A stretch of 31,996 nucleotides of DNA from a bacterium (lineage in GTDB: Bacteria; Patescibacteriota; Minisyncoccia; UBA6257; 02-FULL-45-10c), in NCBI GenBank assembly GCA_030646555.1, contig JAUSKP010000057.1, forward strand, positions 1 to 31,996, written 5' to 3'. Positions 1 to 6,960 of the stretch are shown here, one piece after another. How positions within the stretch are numbered: the first letter of the stretch is position 1; every line of letters starts with the position of its first letter. The position numbers and the translations under genes were made by a program. Below the pieces are notes generated by a model that worked only from the letters and a program-made list of their open reading frames with translations, did no database searches and was not told the origin of the DNA.

Positions 1-21
1 AAAAATCCGCCTTCGCTTCCA

Positions 22-50
22 CCTTCGCCAATGCTATGGCGGACAAAGAA
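22..50 (+). repeat. Short repeat, FAKAMAGKE-encoding type (copy 1)
   Basis: The segment has the core CTTCGCCAAnGCTATGGCGG followed by CAAnGA. Two related copies lie at 262-317 and 2986-3015. All three are read in the same frame as similar peptides (here FANAMADKE). This copy sits at or upstream of the start of the first gene. Confidence 0.6.
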
Positions 51-431
51 AGTTATAGCGGACAAAACAAAAACATGGACTTAACACAATTACTAAATAA
101 AGAATTGGGTCTGGAAAATTTATCTCAAGAAGAAAAAGAAAAGATAATATCAAGATTCGGCGAGTCCCTGCTTAAAAGAATGATTTTTAGAATCTTTAAG
201 CTTCTATCAGAACAAGATAGAAAAAATTTAGAGGCGCTTCAGGGCGGTGAACCCGCCGACGCTCCTTCTTCGCCAAAGGCTTCGGACGGACGCAGTAAAG
301 CTATGGCGGGCAAGGAGGAAAAAATTAATAAATTTTTAACAGAAAAAGTTCCGAATTTAGAGAACATAAAAGAAGAAGAATTAAATTTATTGATAAATGA
401 TTTTAAAGAGTTTAGTAAAAATCTTAAATAA
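36..431 (+). CDS. Small DUF5663-like hypothetical protein
   Basis: Small soluble helical, charged protein of unknown function. The N-terminal half (MDLTQLLNKELGLENL, then a helix rich in E/K/R) and the C-terminal half (FLTEKVPNLENIKEEELN) resemble the DUF5663 family common in Parcubacteria; this is recalled similarity, not a search. Between the halves (residues about 70-93) lies a peptide made by a palindromic repeat (262-317), which makes the protein longer than the bare domain. The frame is open upstream to the window edge, so the true start may be outside. The ATG at 75, directly before MDLTQLLN, is the most natural domain start, while 36 falls inside a repeat. No SD is visible. A bidirectional hairpin terminator follows. 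Confidence 0.6.
   Translation: MADKESYSGQNKNMDLTQLLNKELGLENLSQEEKEKIISRFGESLLKRMIFRIFKLLSEQDRKNLEALQGGEPADAPSSPKASDGRSKAMAGKEEKINKFLTEKVPNLENIKEEELNLLINDFKEFSKNLK
262..317 (+). repeat. Palindromic repeat inside an ORF (copy 2)
   Basis: Begins CTCCTTCTTCGCC and ends GGCGGGCAAGGAG, so the ends are inverted (CTCCTT / AAGGAG). It is translated in frame, giving SKAMAGKE at its end. A small GGCGG/CCGCC hairpin (243-257) lies just before it. Confidence 0.6.
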
Positions 432-436
432 TTTAC

Positions 437-470
437 AAAAACACCCCTTCAGTGGGGCGTTTTTGTTTTT
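437..470. terminator. Bidirectional rho-independent terminator
   Basis: Stem 441-447 with 454-460 (ACACCCC / GGGGCGT, one mismatch), loop TTCAGT. It is flanked by A-runs upstream and T-runs downstream, so it can act on either strand. Confidence 0.7.
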
Positions 471-509
471 TATCCCCACATAGAATTATTTTTATTTGAT
501 GAGGGGATT

Positions 510-523
510 TATAATAAATAGCA
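510..523 (+). promoter_or_regulatory. -10 box of comEC, near-leaderless start
   Basis: TATAAT at 510-515 lies only 8 bases before the ATG at 524. Transcription would begin at or within a few bases of the start codon. No good -35 and no SD are seen. Confidence 0.5.
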
Positions 524-1954
524 ATGTCTAATAAAATTAATATTCACGACTTAGCTTTTTGGCTCTGTCTTTTTTTCTTGATAGGAATAACGCTGACTAC
601 ATTATTTACCGGCAGTTTTTATTTGATTATATTGGCTGTCTGTTTAGTTTCTTTTTATTTTTTACTCATAAAGAAAAAGAAGCTGGCTTGGCTAGTTTTA
701 TTTGTCATAGCTGGCGCTGTTTATTATCAGCTTTTTTCTTATTTTCAATTTAAAAATATAAATATTCCTTTCGGTAAGGAAGGCGAATTCAGCGGTTTAG
801 TTGAGGGGGTTAGAGGCGGAGCCACTCAAGAATTAAAACTTTCTTTGGATGGGGATTATAGAGGCGATATCAGCGTAAGATTAAGCCCGTATCCTGAGTT
901 TAAATATGGAGATGTGGTAAAAATAAGCGGGAAAATAAATAAGCCGGACGAGCAATATAATAATTACTTTTTAAGCAGGGGTATCTTTGGCCAGACCAAT
1001 TTTCCGAAGATAGAACTGATAGAAAAAAATAAGGGTAATTTTATAAAAGCCAAGCTATTTTTATTCAAAGAAAAAATCATGAATGTTTTTAAATCTAGTT
1101 TGCCTAAAGAAAAATCTGCTTTTTTGGCCGGCATAACTATCGGCGCCAGAGAAGATTTTTCTAAGGAATTTAAAGATAAAATGTCTATGAGCGGCACTAC
1201 ACACTTAGTTGCTCTTTCCGGATATAATATTTCGGTGATCGTTCTAGCCGTTGGGCTATTGTTTAACTCATTCTTTGGCAGCGCCATCTCTTTTTACTTA
1301 AGTGTTCTAACCATTACCTTATTCGTGCTTATGGCCGGAGCAGAAGCTTCGGTAGTTAGGGCGGCCATTATGGGCACTATAGGCCTTTTTGCCATTCAAA
1401 CTGAGAGGTTATTCAATCCGCGCAATGCCATAGTCATAGCCGCTTTTATCATGGCCCTATTTAATCCAAGAGTATTGGTTTTCGACATAGGGTTTCAGCT
1501 TTCTTTCGCGGCTCTTTTGGGAATAGTTTATCTAGCTCCATCCTTAAAAAATATATTTAATGTGGAGTCCGGCGGATTTTTGTCTTGGAAAGAAAATGCT
1601 ATCACGACCAGCGCCGCTCAAATAATGGCCTTGCCTATTTTATTGTCTAGTTTCGGGGTTTTCTCACTTACTTCTATATTGGCGAATATTTTAATATTAG
1701 AATTTATTCCAATTACAATGAGTATTGGTTTTGCAATGGCCTTTTTAGGATTAGTTTCCGGATTTTTGGCAAAAACTTTAGGAGTTTTAGTAAATATATT
1801 TATTACTTATGAATTTTTTATAATCAATATTTTTTCCAGATTTTCTATTCCATTAAAAACAGAGGGATTAAGTTTTTATTTCTGGGTAATTTATTACGCG
1901 CTTATTTTTGTATTTGTTTTATTTTATAAAAATCATGATGAAAAAGGGATTTAG
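524..1954 (+). CDS. comEC: ComEC/Rec2 family DNA-uptake channel protein (without the MBL domain)
   Basis: Inner-membrane channel of the competence machinery, expected to carry single-stranded DNA into the cytoplasm. The N-terminus has two or three membrane segments (residues about 10-70), then a soluble OB-like DUF4131-type stretch (about 85-165), then the multi-spanning Competence domain with its signature HLVALSGYNISVI near residue 227 and many hydrophobic helices to the C-terminus. At 476 residues it lacks the C-terminal metallo-beta-lactamase domain of full-length ComEC (usually 700-800 residues); that domain is encoded by the next gene, which overlaps this one by 20 bases. The ATG at 524 fits a -10 box 8 bases upstream. 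Identification is strong; whether uptake is functional is inference. Confidence 0.9.
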   Translation: MSNKINIHDLAFWLCLFFLIGITLTTLFTGSFYLIILAVCLVSFYFLLIKKKKLAWLVLFVIAGAVYYQLFSYFQFKNINIPFGKEGEFSGLVEGVRGGATQELKLSLDGDYRGDISVRLSPYPEFKYGDVVKISGKINKPDEQYNNYFLSRGIFGQTNFPKIELIEKNKGNFIKAKLFLFKEKIMNVFKSSLPKEKSAFLAGITIGAREDFSKEFKDKMSMSGTTHLVALSGYNISVIVLAVGLLFNSFFGSAISFYLSVLTITLFVLMAGAEASVVRAAIMGTIGLFAIQTERLFNPRNAIVIAAFIMALFNPRVLVFDIGFQLSFAALLGIVYLAPSLKNIFNVESGGFLSWKENAITTSAAQIMALPILLSSFGVFSLTSILANILILEFIPITMSIGFAMAFLGLVSGFLAKTLGVLVNIFITYEFFIINIFSRFSIPLKTEGLSFYFWVIYYALIFVFVLFYKNHDEKGI

Positions 1955-2792
1955 TTTATTTACATACATAGGACTATTTTTAATAGCTATAAATGCGGCA
2001 GTTTGGTATTTAATAATTTTTCCGAGATCCGTATCCAGCTCCGAGCTTTATTTTTTGAGCGTTGGACAAGGGGATAGTTCTTTATTGCTTTTGCCCAAGA
2101 AGGATGGCAAACAGGTTAAATTTTTAATTGATGGAGGACCGATAAACGGAGGCCTTAATTCTAATCTGGAAAAAATTTTGGGGCTGGATAAATATATTGA
2201 TGCGGTTTTTGTTACGCATCCGGAACTTGATCATTTTGGCGGCTTAATAGAGGTGTTAAAAACCTATCAAGTTGGCGCTGTTTTATATAATGGCGATGAA
2301 AGAGACAATGACAATTGGGCGGAGTTTAACAGGATGATTTCAGAGAAGAAAATAGCTAAAATAGCCCTAGCAAAAGGAGATAGCATCAGTTATGCCGATT
2401 CAATGCTAAAAGTCTTTAATTCGGCCAATTTATTGGCAAATACCAATGATTCCGGCTTGGTAATGGGGCTGGAAACTGATGGTTTTAGGGCTTTATTTAC
2501 GGCTGATGTTGGCGCAGTAATAGAAAAAATTCTAGCTCAATCCGAAAATATAAAATCCGACATTTTAAAGGTGGGACACCATGGTTCAAAATATTCTTCG
2601 GATCTGTCCTTTCTTGAAAAAGTGGAACCAAAAATTTCCGTTGTTGAGGTTGGAAAAAACAGTTATGGACACCCAACCAAAGAAGCTCTGGATAGATTAA
2701 AAGAGGTTGGCTCGCAAATTTTTAATACTTACCAGCAAGGGGTTATAAAGATTGTAAAAGAGAGGGGCGAGCTTAAGGTTTTCAATTTATAA
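1935..2792 (+). CDS. ComEC C-terminal-type metallo-beta-lactamase-fold protein
   Basis: Membrane-anchored metallo-hydrolase equivalent to the C-terminal domain of ComEC, probably nuclease-like and acting outside the membrane during DNA uptake. From the ATG at 1935, residues about 8-30 form one membrane anchor. The MBL fold follows, with LSVGQGDSSL (about 41-50), the metal motif THPELDH (H95, D99, H100) and a later GHHGS. The gene overlaps the end of comEC by 20 bases, implying translational coupling. A start at 1908 is possible but lies deeper inside comEC and adds an unlikely segment. Both halves have intact domain boundaries, so this is a natural split rather than a frameshift. Confidence 0.88.
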   Translation: MMKKGFSLFTYIGLFLIAINAAVWYLIIFPRSVSSSELYFLSVGQGDSSLLLLPKKDGKQVKFLIDGGPINGGLNSNLEKILGLDKYIDAVFVTHPELDHFGGLIEVLKTYQVGAVLYNGDERDNDNWAEFNRMISEKKIAKIALAKGDSISYADSMLKVFNSANLLANTNDSGLVMGLETDGFRALFTADVGAVIEKILAQSENIKSDILKVGHHGSKYSSDLSFLEKVEPKISVVEVGKNSYGHPTKEALDRLKEVGSQIFNTYQQGVIKIVKERGELKVFNL

Positions 2793-2829
2793 AAATCTAT
2801 GGTATTTTTATAAAATAATTAAAACAATT

Positions 2830-2954
2830 GTCATTCCCGCGAAAGCGGGAATCCAGGCCAACTGTCATTGCGAGGCAACCGAAGCAATCTATCCGTCTGT
2901 CATGAGATTGCCACGTCGCAGACTCCTCGCAATGACGAGATAATCTGGAATGAC
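2830..2954. repeat. Nested palindromic repeats (one element inside another)
   Basis: The outer element starts GTCATTCCCGCGAAAGCGGG and ends with GGAATGAC at 2954, so its ends are inverted. Inside it, 2864-2936 is a complete second element bounded by perfect 12-bp inverted ends GTCATTGCGAGG and CCTCGCAATGAC. Uninterrupted outer-type copy: 14571-14630. Other inner-type copies: 16605-16701 and 23911-23981. Confidence 0.8.
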
Positions 2955-2969
2955 AAAAAAATTAAAAAT

Positions 2970-3599
2970 ATGGAATTACAAAAACCCTCCTTCGCCAAGG
3001 CTATGGCGGGCAAGGAAAAAACATTAGTATTATTAAAACCCGATGCCGTTCAGAGAAATTTGATCGGTGAGATAATCAGCAAGTTTGAAAGGGTCGGTTT
3101 GAAGATTGTTGCATTGAAATTTTTGGTTCCAACAAAAGAACAAGCTTTTAAGCATTATGTTAAAAACGAAGAAGAGATCACGGCGCTCGGCAATCGTTCC
3201 ATTGAAGGAAAAAAGAAGTCCGGAATTGAAGTAAAAGAAAGTCCGAAAGAGTTGGGCCAATCAATTATTGATAGGTTGGTTAAATTCTTGTCTTCCAGTC
3301 CGGTAGTGGCCATAGTTTTGGAAGGCAATCAGGCTATTGCTGTTACCAGGAAATTGGTTGGATCCACTGAACCGCTTCAGTCGGCTGTCGGCACTGTGAG
3401 GGGCGACTATACCGTTGATTCCTACGCTCTGGCTGATAATGGCGATAGGGCCGTACGAAACCTTGTTCACGCATCCTCAAGCCAATTTGACTCCGAATAT
3501 GAAATTAAGGTGTGGTTTAGCGAGAAAGAGGTAGTTAATTACAAGAATGTTCGCGATAAGATACTTTATGACGTCAATTTTGACAGTATAAATGAGTAA
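2970..3599 (+). CDS. ndk: Nucleoside diphosphate kinase, long CPR/archaeal-type
   Basis: Transfers the gamma-phosphate of ATP to NDPs through a phospho-histidine, balancing the NTP/dNTP pools. After a short N-terminal extension the family core begins at KTLVLLKPDAVQRNLIGEII (residues 17-36). RGDYT and the catalytic block NLVHASSS (H167) are intact; the HAS variant of HGS resembles the long NDKs recalled from CPR and archaea. At 209 residues it exceeds the usual 140-150, mostly through an insertion at about 64-105. Residues 5-15 (PSFAKAMAGKE) are encoded by a short repeat found elsewhere in the window. The start is ATG 2970, because an upstream TTG at 2868 lies inside non-coding repeats. No SD is seen. 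Confidence 0.93.
   Translation: MELQKPSFAKAMAGKEKTLVLLKPDAVQRNLIGEIISKFERVGLKIVALKFLVPTKEQAFKHYVKNEEEITALGNRSIEGKKKSGIEVKESPKELGQSIIDRLVKFLSSSPVVAIVLEGNQAIAVTRKLVGSTEPLQSAVGTVRGDYTVDSYALADNGDRAVRNLVHASSSQFDSEYEIKVWFSEKEVVNYKNVRDKILYDVNFDSINE
2986..3015 (+). repeat. Short repeat in the 5' end of ndk (copy 3)
   Basis: CTCCTTCGCCAAGGCTATGG followed by CGGGCAAGGA is translated as SFAKAMAGKE, in the same frame as the copy in the first gene. It lies between the start codon and the conserved NDK core. Confidence 0.65.
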
Positions 3600-3623
3600 A
3601 ACCAAGCAAATCAGTGCAAAAAC

Positions 3624-3654
3624 TTATCCACAGATTGATAACAAATCATCCACA
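3624..3654 (+). promoter_or_regulatory. Two DnaA-box-like sites
   Basis: TTATCCACA (3624-3632) equals the consensus DnaA box, and TCATCCACA (3646-3654) differs by one base. Same strand, 22 bp apart (two helical turns), just upstream of the extended -10 at 3660-3668. Two sites are too few to call an origin; DnaA control of the adjacent promoter is possible. Confidence 0.4.
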
Positions 3655-3659
3655 GAAAA

Positions 3660-3668
3660 TGGTATAAT
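3660..3668 (+). promoter_or_regulatory. Extended -10 promoter of the small RNA
   Basis: TGGTATAAT is a consensus -10 (TATAAT at 3663-3668) with the TGn extension. The predicted start is near 3675. No convincing -35 is present, as expected for extended -10 promoters. Confidence 0.6.
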
Positions 3669-3674
3669 GAAGTT

Positions 3675-3816
3675 AACCTTAACAGGTTCAGAAAACTCCG
3701 TTGTCCCCCAGACTTTTTAATTTTTTAAAGGGAAGATAAATTGTTTAGTGCCGTGGCATTGAACCGAATCCTCCCACTTACTATTTAGCTAGGGGCTGAA
3801 AACGGAGTTTTTTGTT
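3675..3816 (+). ncRNA. Structured small RNA, 6S-like candidate
   Basis: A stretch of about 140 nt with its own extended -10 promoter and no plausible ORF. A perfect 11-bp closing stem (3692-3702 with 3801-3811) is followed by a T-run that ends transcription. Inside it, CCCC (3706-3709) pairs with GGGG (3792-3795). An AU-rich internal bubble (about 3714-3729 opposite 3776-3787) follows, then a helix GGGAAGAT with ATCCTCCC and a small apical hairpin (AGTGC / GCATT). One long hairpin with a melted-promoter-like central bubble is the layout of 6S RNA, which binds and restrains sigma-70 RNA polymerase. The segment GAACCGAATCCTCCCAC also recalls 6S sequences. Alternative: a leader/attenuator of the next gene, although that gene has its own promoter. 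Confidence 0.5.
3801..3816 (+). terminator. Terminator arm of the small RNA
   Basis: The 3' arm AACGGAGTTTTTT pairs with 3692-3702 and runs into six T residues, so the closing stem of the RNA also serves as its terminator. Confidence 0.55.
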
Positions 3817-3827
3817 TCAAGAATGTT

Positions 3828-3884
3828 TTGACTGTTTTGAATAACTATTATATATTATTATAATTGCAACTTAACATAGGAGGG
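3828..3884 (+). promoter_or_regulatory. Promoter and strong SD of the 103-aa gene
   Basis: TTGACT (3828-3833), 17-bp spacer, TATATT (3851-3856). A near-perfect SD, AGGAGGG (3878-3884), lies 5 bases before the ATG at 3890. A strong SD is exceptional in this window. Confidence 0.65.
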
Positions 3885-3889
3885 ATAAT

Positions 3890-4201
3890 ATGACAGGAAC
3901 AGTTCAGCCCGAACGTCCGAGGTCGGATCGCAGAAAGAAAAGCCGTCAGTTGCATTTAAAGCTTACAAACAAAGAGCGCAAGATATATGCGCGCTGGTAC
4001 GAGTTTTTACGCGATGTTTTACACAAAGAGATGAGAAGAAAAAGGGTCAAGTTCTTTGTTATAAAATTTAAGAACAGGGCCAATGTTTTACCCAAAGATG
4101 CCGTGAGAGAAGAATTAAGGCATGTTTTCAGCGAAGATTGGAAATGTAGCCTGGATTTTGACGATATCAATAAAACCGTCCATATGAAGGACGATCGCTA
4201 G
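3890..4201 (+). CDS. Unknown small basic protein with its own promoter and SD
   Basis: I do not recognise this 103-residue protein. It has no signal peptide or membrane segment. The N-terminal third is strongly basic (RPRSDRRKKSRQLHLKL) and a second basic patch is HKEMRRKRVKFFVIKFKNR (about 46-64); the tail is acidic (EDWKCSLDFDDINKT). Nucleic-acid binding is possible but only inferred from charge. It stands alone, with a consensus-like promoter, a near-perfect SD and a very strong terminator shared with the converging permease gene. Its codons look somewhat more GC-rich than those of its neighbours, which with the SD suggests a different expression class or recent acquisition. Confidence 0.7.
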   Translation: MTGTVQPERPRSDRRKKSRQLHLKLTNKERKIYARWYEFLRDVLHKEMRRKRVKFFVIKFKNRANVLPKDAVREELRHVFSEDWKCSLDFDDINKTVHMKDDR

Positions 4202-4218
4202 TGTCTGGTACAAAAAAC

Positions 4219-4258
4219 AACCCCCTCCCCGCACTAGCGTGCGGGGAGGGGGTTTTAT
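4219..4258. terminator. Very strong bidirectional terminator
   Basis: Perfect 16-bp stem (4219-4234 with 4239-4254) around loop TAGC, GC-rich, with an A-run before and a TTTT tract after. It lies between two convergent genes and can serve both. Its upper part CCCCGCACTA recurs at 6702 and 18504. Confidence 0.9.
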
Positions 4259-4261
4259 ATT

Positions 4262-6625
4262 TTAAGAGCTATCTTGTTGAGTGCGAGGATGCAATATTTT
4301 ATCGCTGATCTTTTTCCAAATGGCTTTTGGCAGGCTTTCGTATCCTTTGACGATCATTAGCGGTACATCTAAGTGTTTGGCGATTAGTTCAGAAATATCC
4401 CCAAATCGTATTTCTTTTAGGAATCTTGTGCCGGTGGCGCCGATAATTAATAGATCAGCTTGGTCTTTTTTAACATTTTCAATAACACCTGAAACTATTG
4501 ATTTGGATCTGGCAAATTCAATTTCGTTGAAATCCTTCCTTTTTAATTTTAAAGATTTTAATAATGGATTATAATCCGGTTTAAAGTAGCTGGGGATATT
4601 GGAATCTATAATTCCCAGCAGTTTTGTTTTTGGCTGGAAATAAGCTACTAAGCCTTTATAAATTTCTCCGGTTTTTTCGGCGTAAGCGCCGGTGCCGGCA
4701 GGATTACCGACAACAAGCAGGGATTTTATTGGTCTTGGATTTTTAACAACTAATAAGTCGCATTTTGCCTCTCTTAATATTTGGTCAATTTTATAGTTGA
4801 AAATTGTGCCTTTTGTGTGGGTATAGCCCTCCCAGTTCAAAATGAGGATATCGCAATCTTCCATTTTGACTATGTCTAAAATGGTCTCAACTGTGTCTCT
4901 TCCGGCCATGAGCAAGTTGTGAAAGTTTATATCTTTTTTAAGACCAGGTGTTTTTTGATTAAATTCTTCGGCCCAATCTTTAATATTATCCAGAATTTGC
5001 CTGTCGTGATCCATTTTGGCTCCTTCTAAAAGAGGCAGGGCTTGGGGAACTTCGTGTATTTTGGCGATGATAATTTCACCGTCAAAATGACTGGCCAAGG
5101 CGAAGGATATTTCTACTAAGTTTTTAAGCTCTTCAACATTAAGACTGGATTCAATTGGCAATAAAATTCTTTTTCCGGCTTTCGGTCCGACGCGCAAAGC
5201 TTCTTCATATACGATTTCATTTTCAAATTTCTCGCGGCTTTGAGCCATGGAATAAGCATAATAATTCACAAGTCCGATCAATGTCCAAATAAAAGTAACA
5301 ATCCAAGCAGTGGCATTTATTTTAAGCATAGTGAAGGCCAAAAGAATATATATAAGCGAAGCTAATATTGGTGTAATTGGAAAGAATGGCACTTTATATA
5401 CCCATTTAATGTTCGGCCATTTAAAGTGAATATATATGCCGGCGATATTCAATTGAAGGAAGAGAATTATAAAGAGCAAGCTGGCGGCGCTGGCCACGTC
5501 AAAAAGCGGCAGGGTCAAGATCATTATTTCTATTAAAACAATAGAAACAGCGACTGCCATATAGGGCGTGAAATTTTTTGCGTGTATTTTTGAGATATTT
5601 GAAAAAATATTTTTGTCTCTGGCTAAGGCGAAAGAAACGTGGCTGGATGAATAAATAGTCGCATTTAAAGCCGCCAGGTTTGCCAAAACTCCGGCAATGA
5701 GCATTGCTATTTTTCCAAACGGCAGAACAGCTTGAGCCGATTTTACAATGGCGCCTTCGCCGAAAGATTTCAGGGTTTCTCCGATCAATGTTCCTTCTCC
5801 TGACGGCGTAGCTCCTATGACCACAAAACTTAATAAAAGATATACGAATGAAACTACAGCCCAAGAAGTAATGAGTCCGATCTTAAGATCTCGCGCCGGA
5901 TTTTTTGTTTCTTCTCCTGCTTGAACCTGGATCTCTGACCCTTCAAAAGCTATATAGAAAAAGCTGGCCGCAGCTATGACGCCCAAAAGACCGGACGGCA
6001 AAAATGGCGTGAAGTTTTTAAACGGTTCTGGATTTATAGACATTTTCCAAAATCCGAAAACTAAGAAAAGGAAAAGTATTATCAATAAAATCACAGTGGT
6101 AATATTGCTGGCCTTAGCGGTCACTTTCGCGCCTTTCCAGTTTATATAGCCAAAAATCAAGACCGTAATAAAAGCGATAAATTTGGCGCTAGTGAGCCAT
6201 GGATAATTATCCGAGCTGATATTTAAGATATGCAAAAGCTCTCTGCCATAAAAACCGAAACTTAAAGCATAAACACCGCAAGCCGAAGCATGAGCAAACC
6301 AGCTTAACCAGCCGGCTAGGAAACCCTGAAAATTGCCAAGCCCTTTTTTAACCCAAAGATATCCGCCTCCGGCTTCGGGAAAGGTGGTTCCCAGCGCCAG
6401 ATACATTTGAAGGTTTAAAAAAGCCACGGCGGAGCCCAAAATCATGGAAAGTATGAGTCCTGGACCGGCTATGCCGGCGGCTGGGCCGAGCAAGGTAAAA
6501 ATACCGCCCCCAATGAGGGAGCCGATACCCATAAATACTATAGAGGCCGGGCCAAGTGTCTTGGCTAAAGTTATATTGGTAGGCGCGGATAGGTTTACGG
6601 CGCCGGATTCAGTGTTCTTTTGCAT
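4262..6625 (-). CDS. APC-superfamily amino-acid permease with C-terminal USP domains
   Basis: Predicted amino-acid/cation transporter with a cytoplasmic regulatory tail. Residues about 20-470 form the twelve-helix APC core, with the signature GSLIGGGIFTLLGP near residue 36 and the helix-6-like FFYIAFEGSEIQVQAGEE. After a linker (about 470-485), GKRILLPIESS begins a first universal-stress-protein (USP)-like domain. A second, ending DLLIIGATGTRF and DVPLMIVKG, carries the GxTGxR-type nucleotide-binding signature. The 787 residues match an APC-USP fusion layout. The USP part may sense ATP or stress and gate transport (inference). It is encoded alone on the minus strand and converges on the 103-aa gene. 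No SD is seen. The substrate is unknown. Confidence 0.88.
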   Translation of the reverse strand: MQKNTESGAVNLSAPTNITLAKTLGPASIVFMGIGSLIGGGIFTLLGPAAGIAGPGLILSMILGSAVAFLNLQMYLALGTTFPEAGGGYLWVKKGLGNFQGFLAGWLSWFAHASACGVYALSFGFYGRELLHILNISSDNYPWLTSAKFIAFITVLIFGYINWKGAKVTAKASNITTVILLIILFLFLVFGFWKMSINPEPFKNFTPFLPSGLLGVIAAASFFYIAFEGSEIQVQAGEETKNPARDLKIGLITSWAVVSFVYLLLSFVVIGATPSGEGTLIGETLKSFGEGAIVKSAQAVLPFGKIAMLIAGVLANLAALNATIYSSSHVSFALARDKNIFSNISKIHAKNFTPYMAVAVSIVLIEIMILTLPLFDVASAASLLFIILFLQLNIAGIYIHFKWPNIKWVYKVPFFPITPILASLIYILLAFTMLKINATAWIVTFIWTLIGLVNYYAYSMAQSREKFENEIVYEEALRVGPKAGKRILLPIESSLNVEELKNLVEISFALASHFDGEIIIAKIHEVPQALPLLEGAKMDHDRQILDNIKDWAEEFNQKTPGLKKDINFHNLLMAGRDTVETILDIVKMEDCDILILNWEGYTHTKGTIFNYKIDQILREAKCDLLVVKNPRPIKSLLVVGNPAGTGAYAEKTGEIYKGLVAYFQPKTKLLGIIDSNIPSYFKPDYNPLLKSLKLKRKDFNEIEFARSKSIVSGVIENVKKDQADLLIIGATGTRFLKEIRFGDISELIAKHLDVPLMIVKGYESLPKAIWKKISDKILHPRTQQDSS

Positions 6626-6655
6626 ATTCTTTTCTGTTTGAGATGTGATATCATT

Positions 6656-6684
6656 TTAACATCTTTTACGGGCCATAGTATAAT
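6656..6684 (+). promoter_or_regulatory. tRNA-Pro promoter
   Basis: TTAACA (6656-6661), exact 17-bp spacer, TATAAT (6679-6684). Predicted start near 6691, about 27 bases before the tRNA. Confidence 0.75.
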
Positions 6685-6700
6685 AGATAAATAATCCTTG

Positions 6701-6810
6701 GCCCCGCACTAAAATTTCGGAGCGTAGTATAGTGGTAGTACGCATGCATGGGGTGTATGTAGTCCGAGTTCGATTCTCGGCGCTCCGACAGATGAAATTT
6801 AGTACGGGGT
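6701..6810 (+). repeat. Inverted repeat flanking tRNA-Pro
   Basis: CCCCGCACTAAAATTTC just before the tRNA is nearly the reverse complement of GAAATTTAGTACGGGG just after it, with one base change and one extra A. The precursor can close into a stem of about 16 bp with the tRNA in its loop. Confidence 0.7.
6718..6788 (+). tRNA. tRNA-Pro (anticodon GGG)
   Basis: Acceptor stem CGGAGCG (6718-6724) pairs with CGCTCCG (6781-6787), discriminator A; C1-G72 with A73 is typical of tRNA-Pro. D arm GTAT/GTAC has GG in its loop, anticodon stem CATGC/GTATG has loop ATGGGGT (anticodon GGG), and T arm CCGAG/CTCGG has TTCGATT. CCA is not encoded and must be added by a CCA-adding enzyme. It reads Pro CCC/CCU codons. 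Its own promoter lies at 6656-6684. Confidence 0.93.
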
Positions 6811-6828
6811 AAAGGTGGCACGACCAGG

Positions 6829-6943
6829 GTTTCTCCCTTCGGGAGATCTCCAGTAGGGATGACAACTCTCGGCAGTCCGACAGAACGAAGTGATGGAGGA
6901 CGATTGCCTGTCCGAAGTTTTAACGAAGGAGGGCAGTCCGACG
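6829..6943. repeat. Repeat-rich spacer
   Basis: Contains a small hairpin CTCCCTTCGGGAG (near 6835-6847) like the one at 13070-13090, and GGCAGTCCGAC twice (about 6873 and 6932) about 59 bp apart. An ORF runs through it from 6859 but has no conserved content here. Confidence 0.45.
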
Positions 6944-6960
6944 TAAAATATATACAAAAA

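Noticed and set aside
1908..1937. comEC/MBL junction as a frameshift of one gene
   Set aside because: Both products have complete domains and the second has its own start codon and membrane anchor. A split ComEC is plausible for this group.
2868..2969. N-terminal extension of ndk from the TTG at 2868
   Set aside because: The segment is palindromic repeat DNA; the NDK core starts soon after the ATG at 2970.
3624..3654. Chromosomal replication origin
   Set aside because: Only two DnaA-like boxes, no AT-rich unwinding array, and no dnaA or dnaN gene nearby.
6859..6960. Extended N-terminus of the AEC transporter
   Set aside because: The upstream open frame is repeat sequence with no family similarity; the first membrane helix starts at the ATG 6961.
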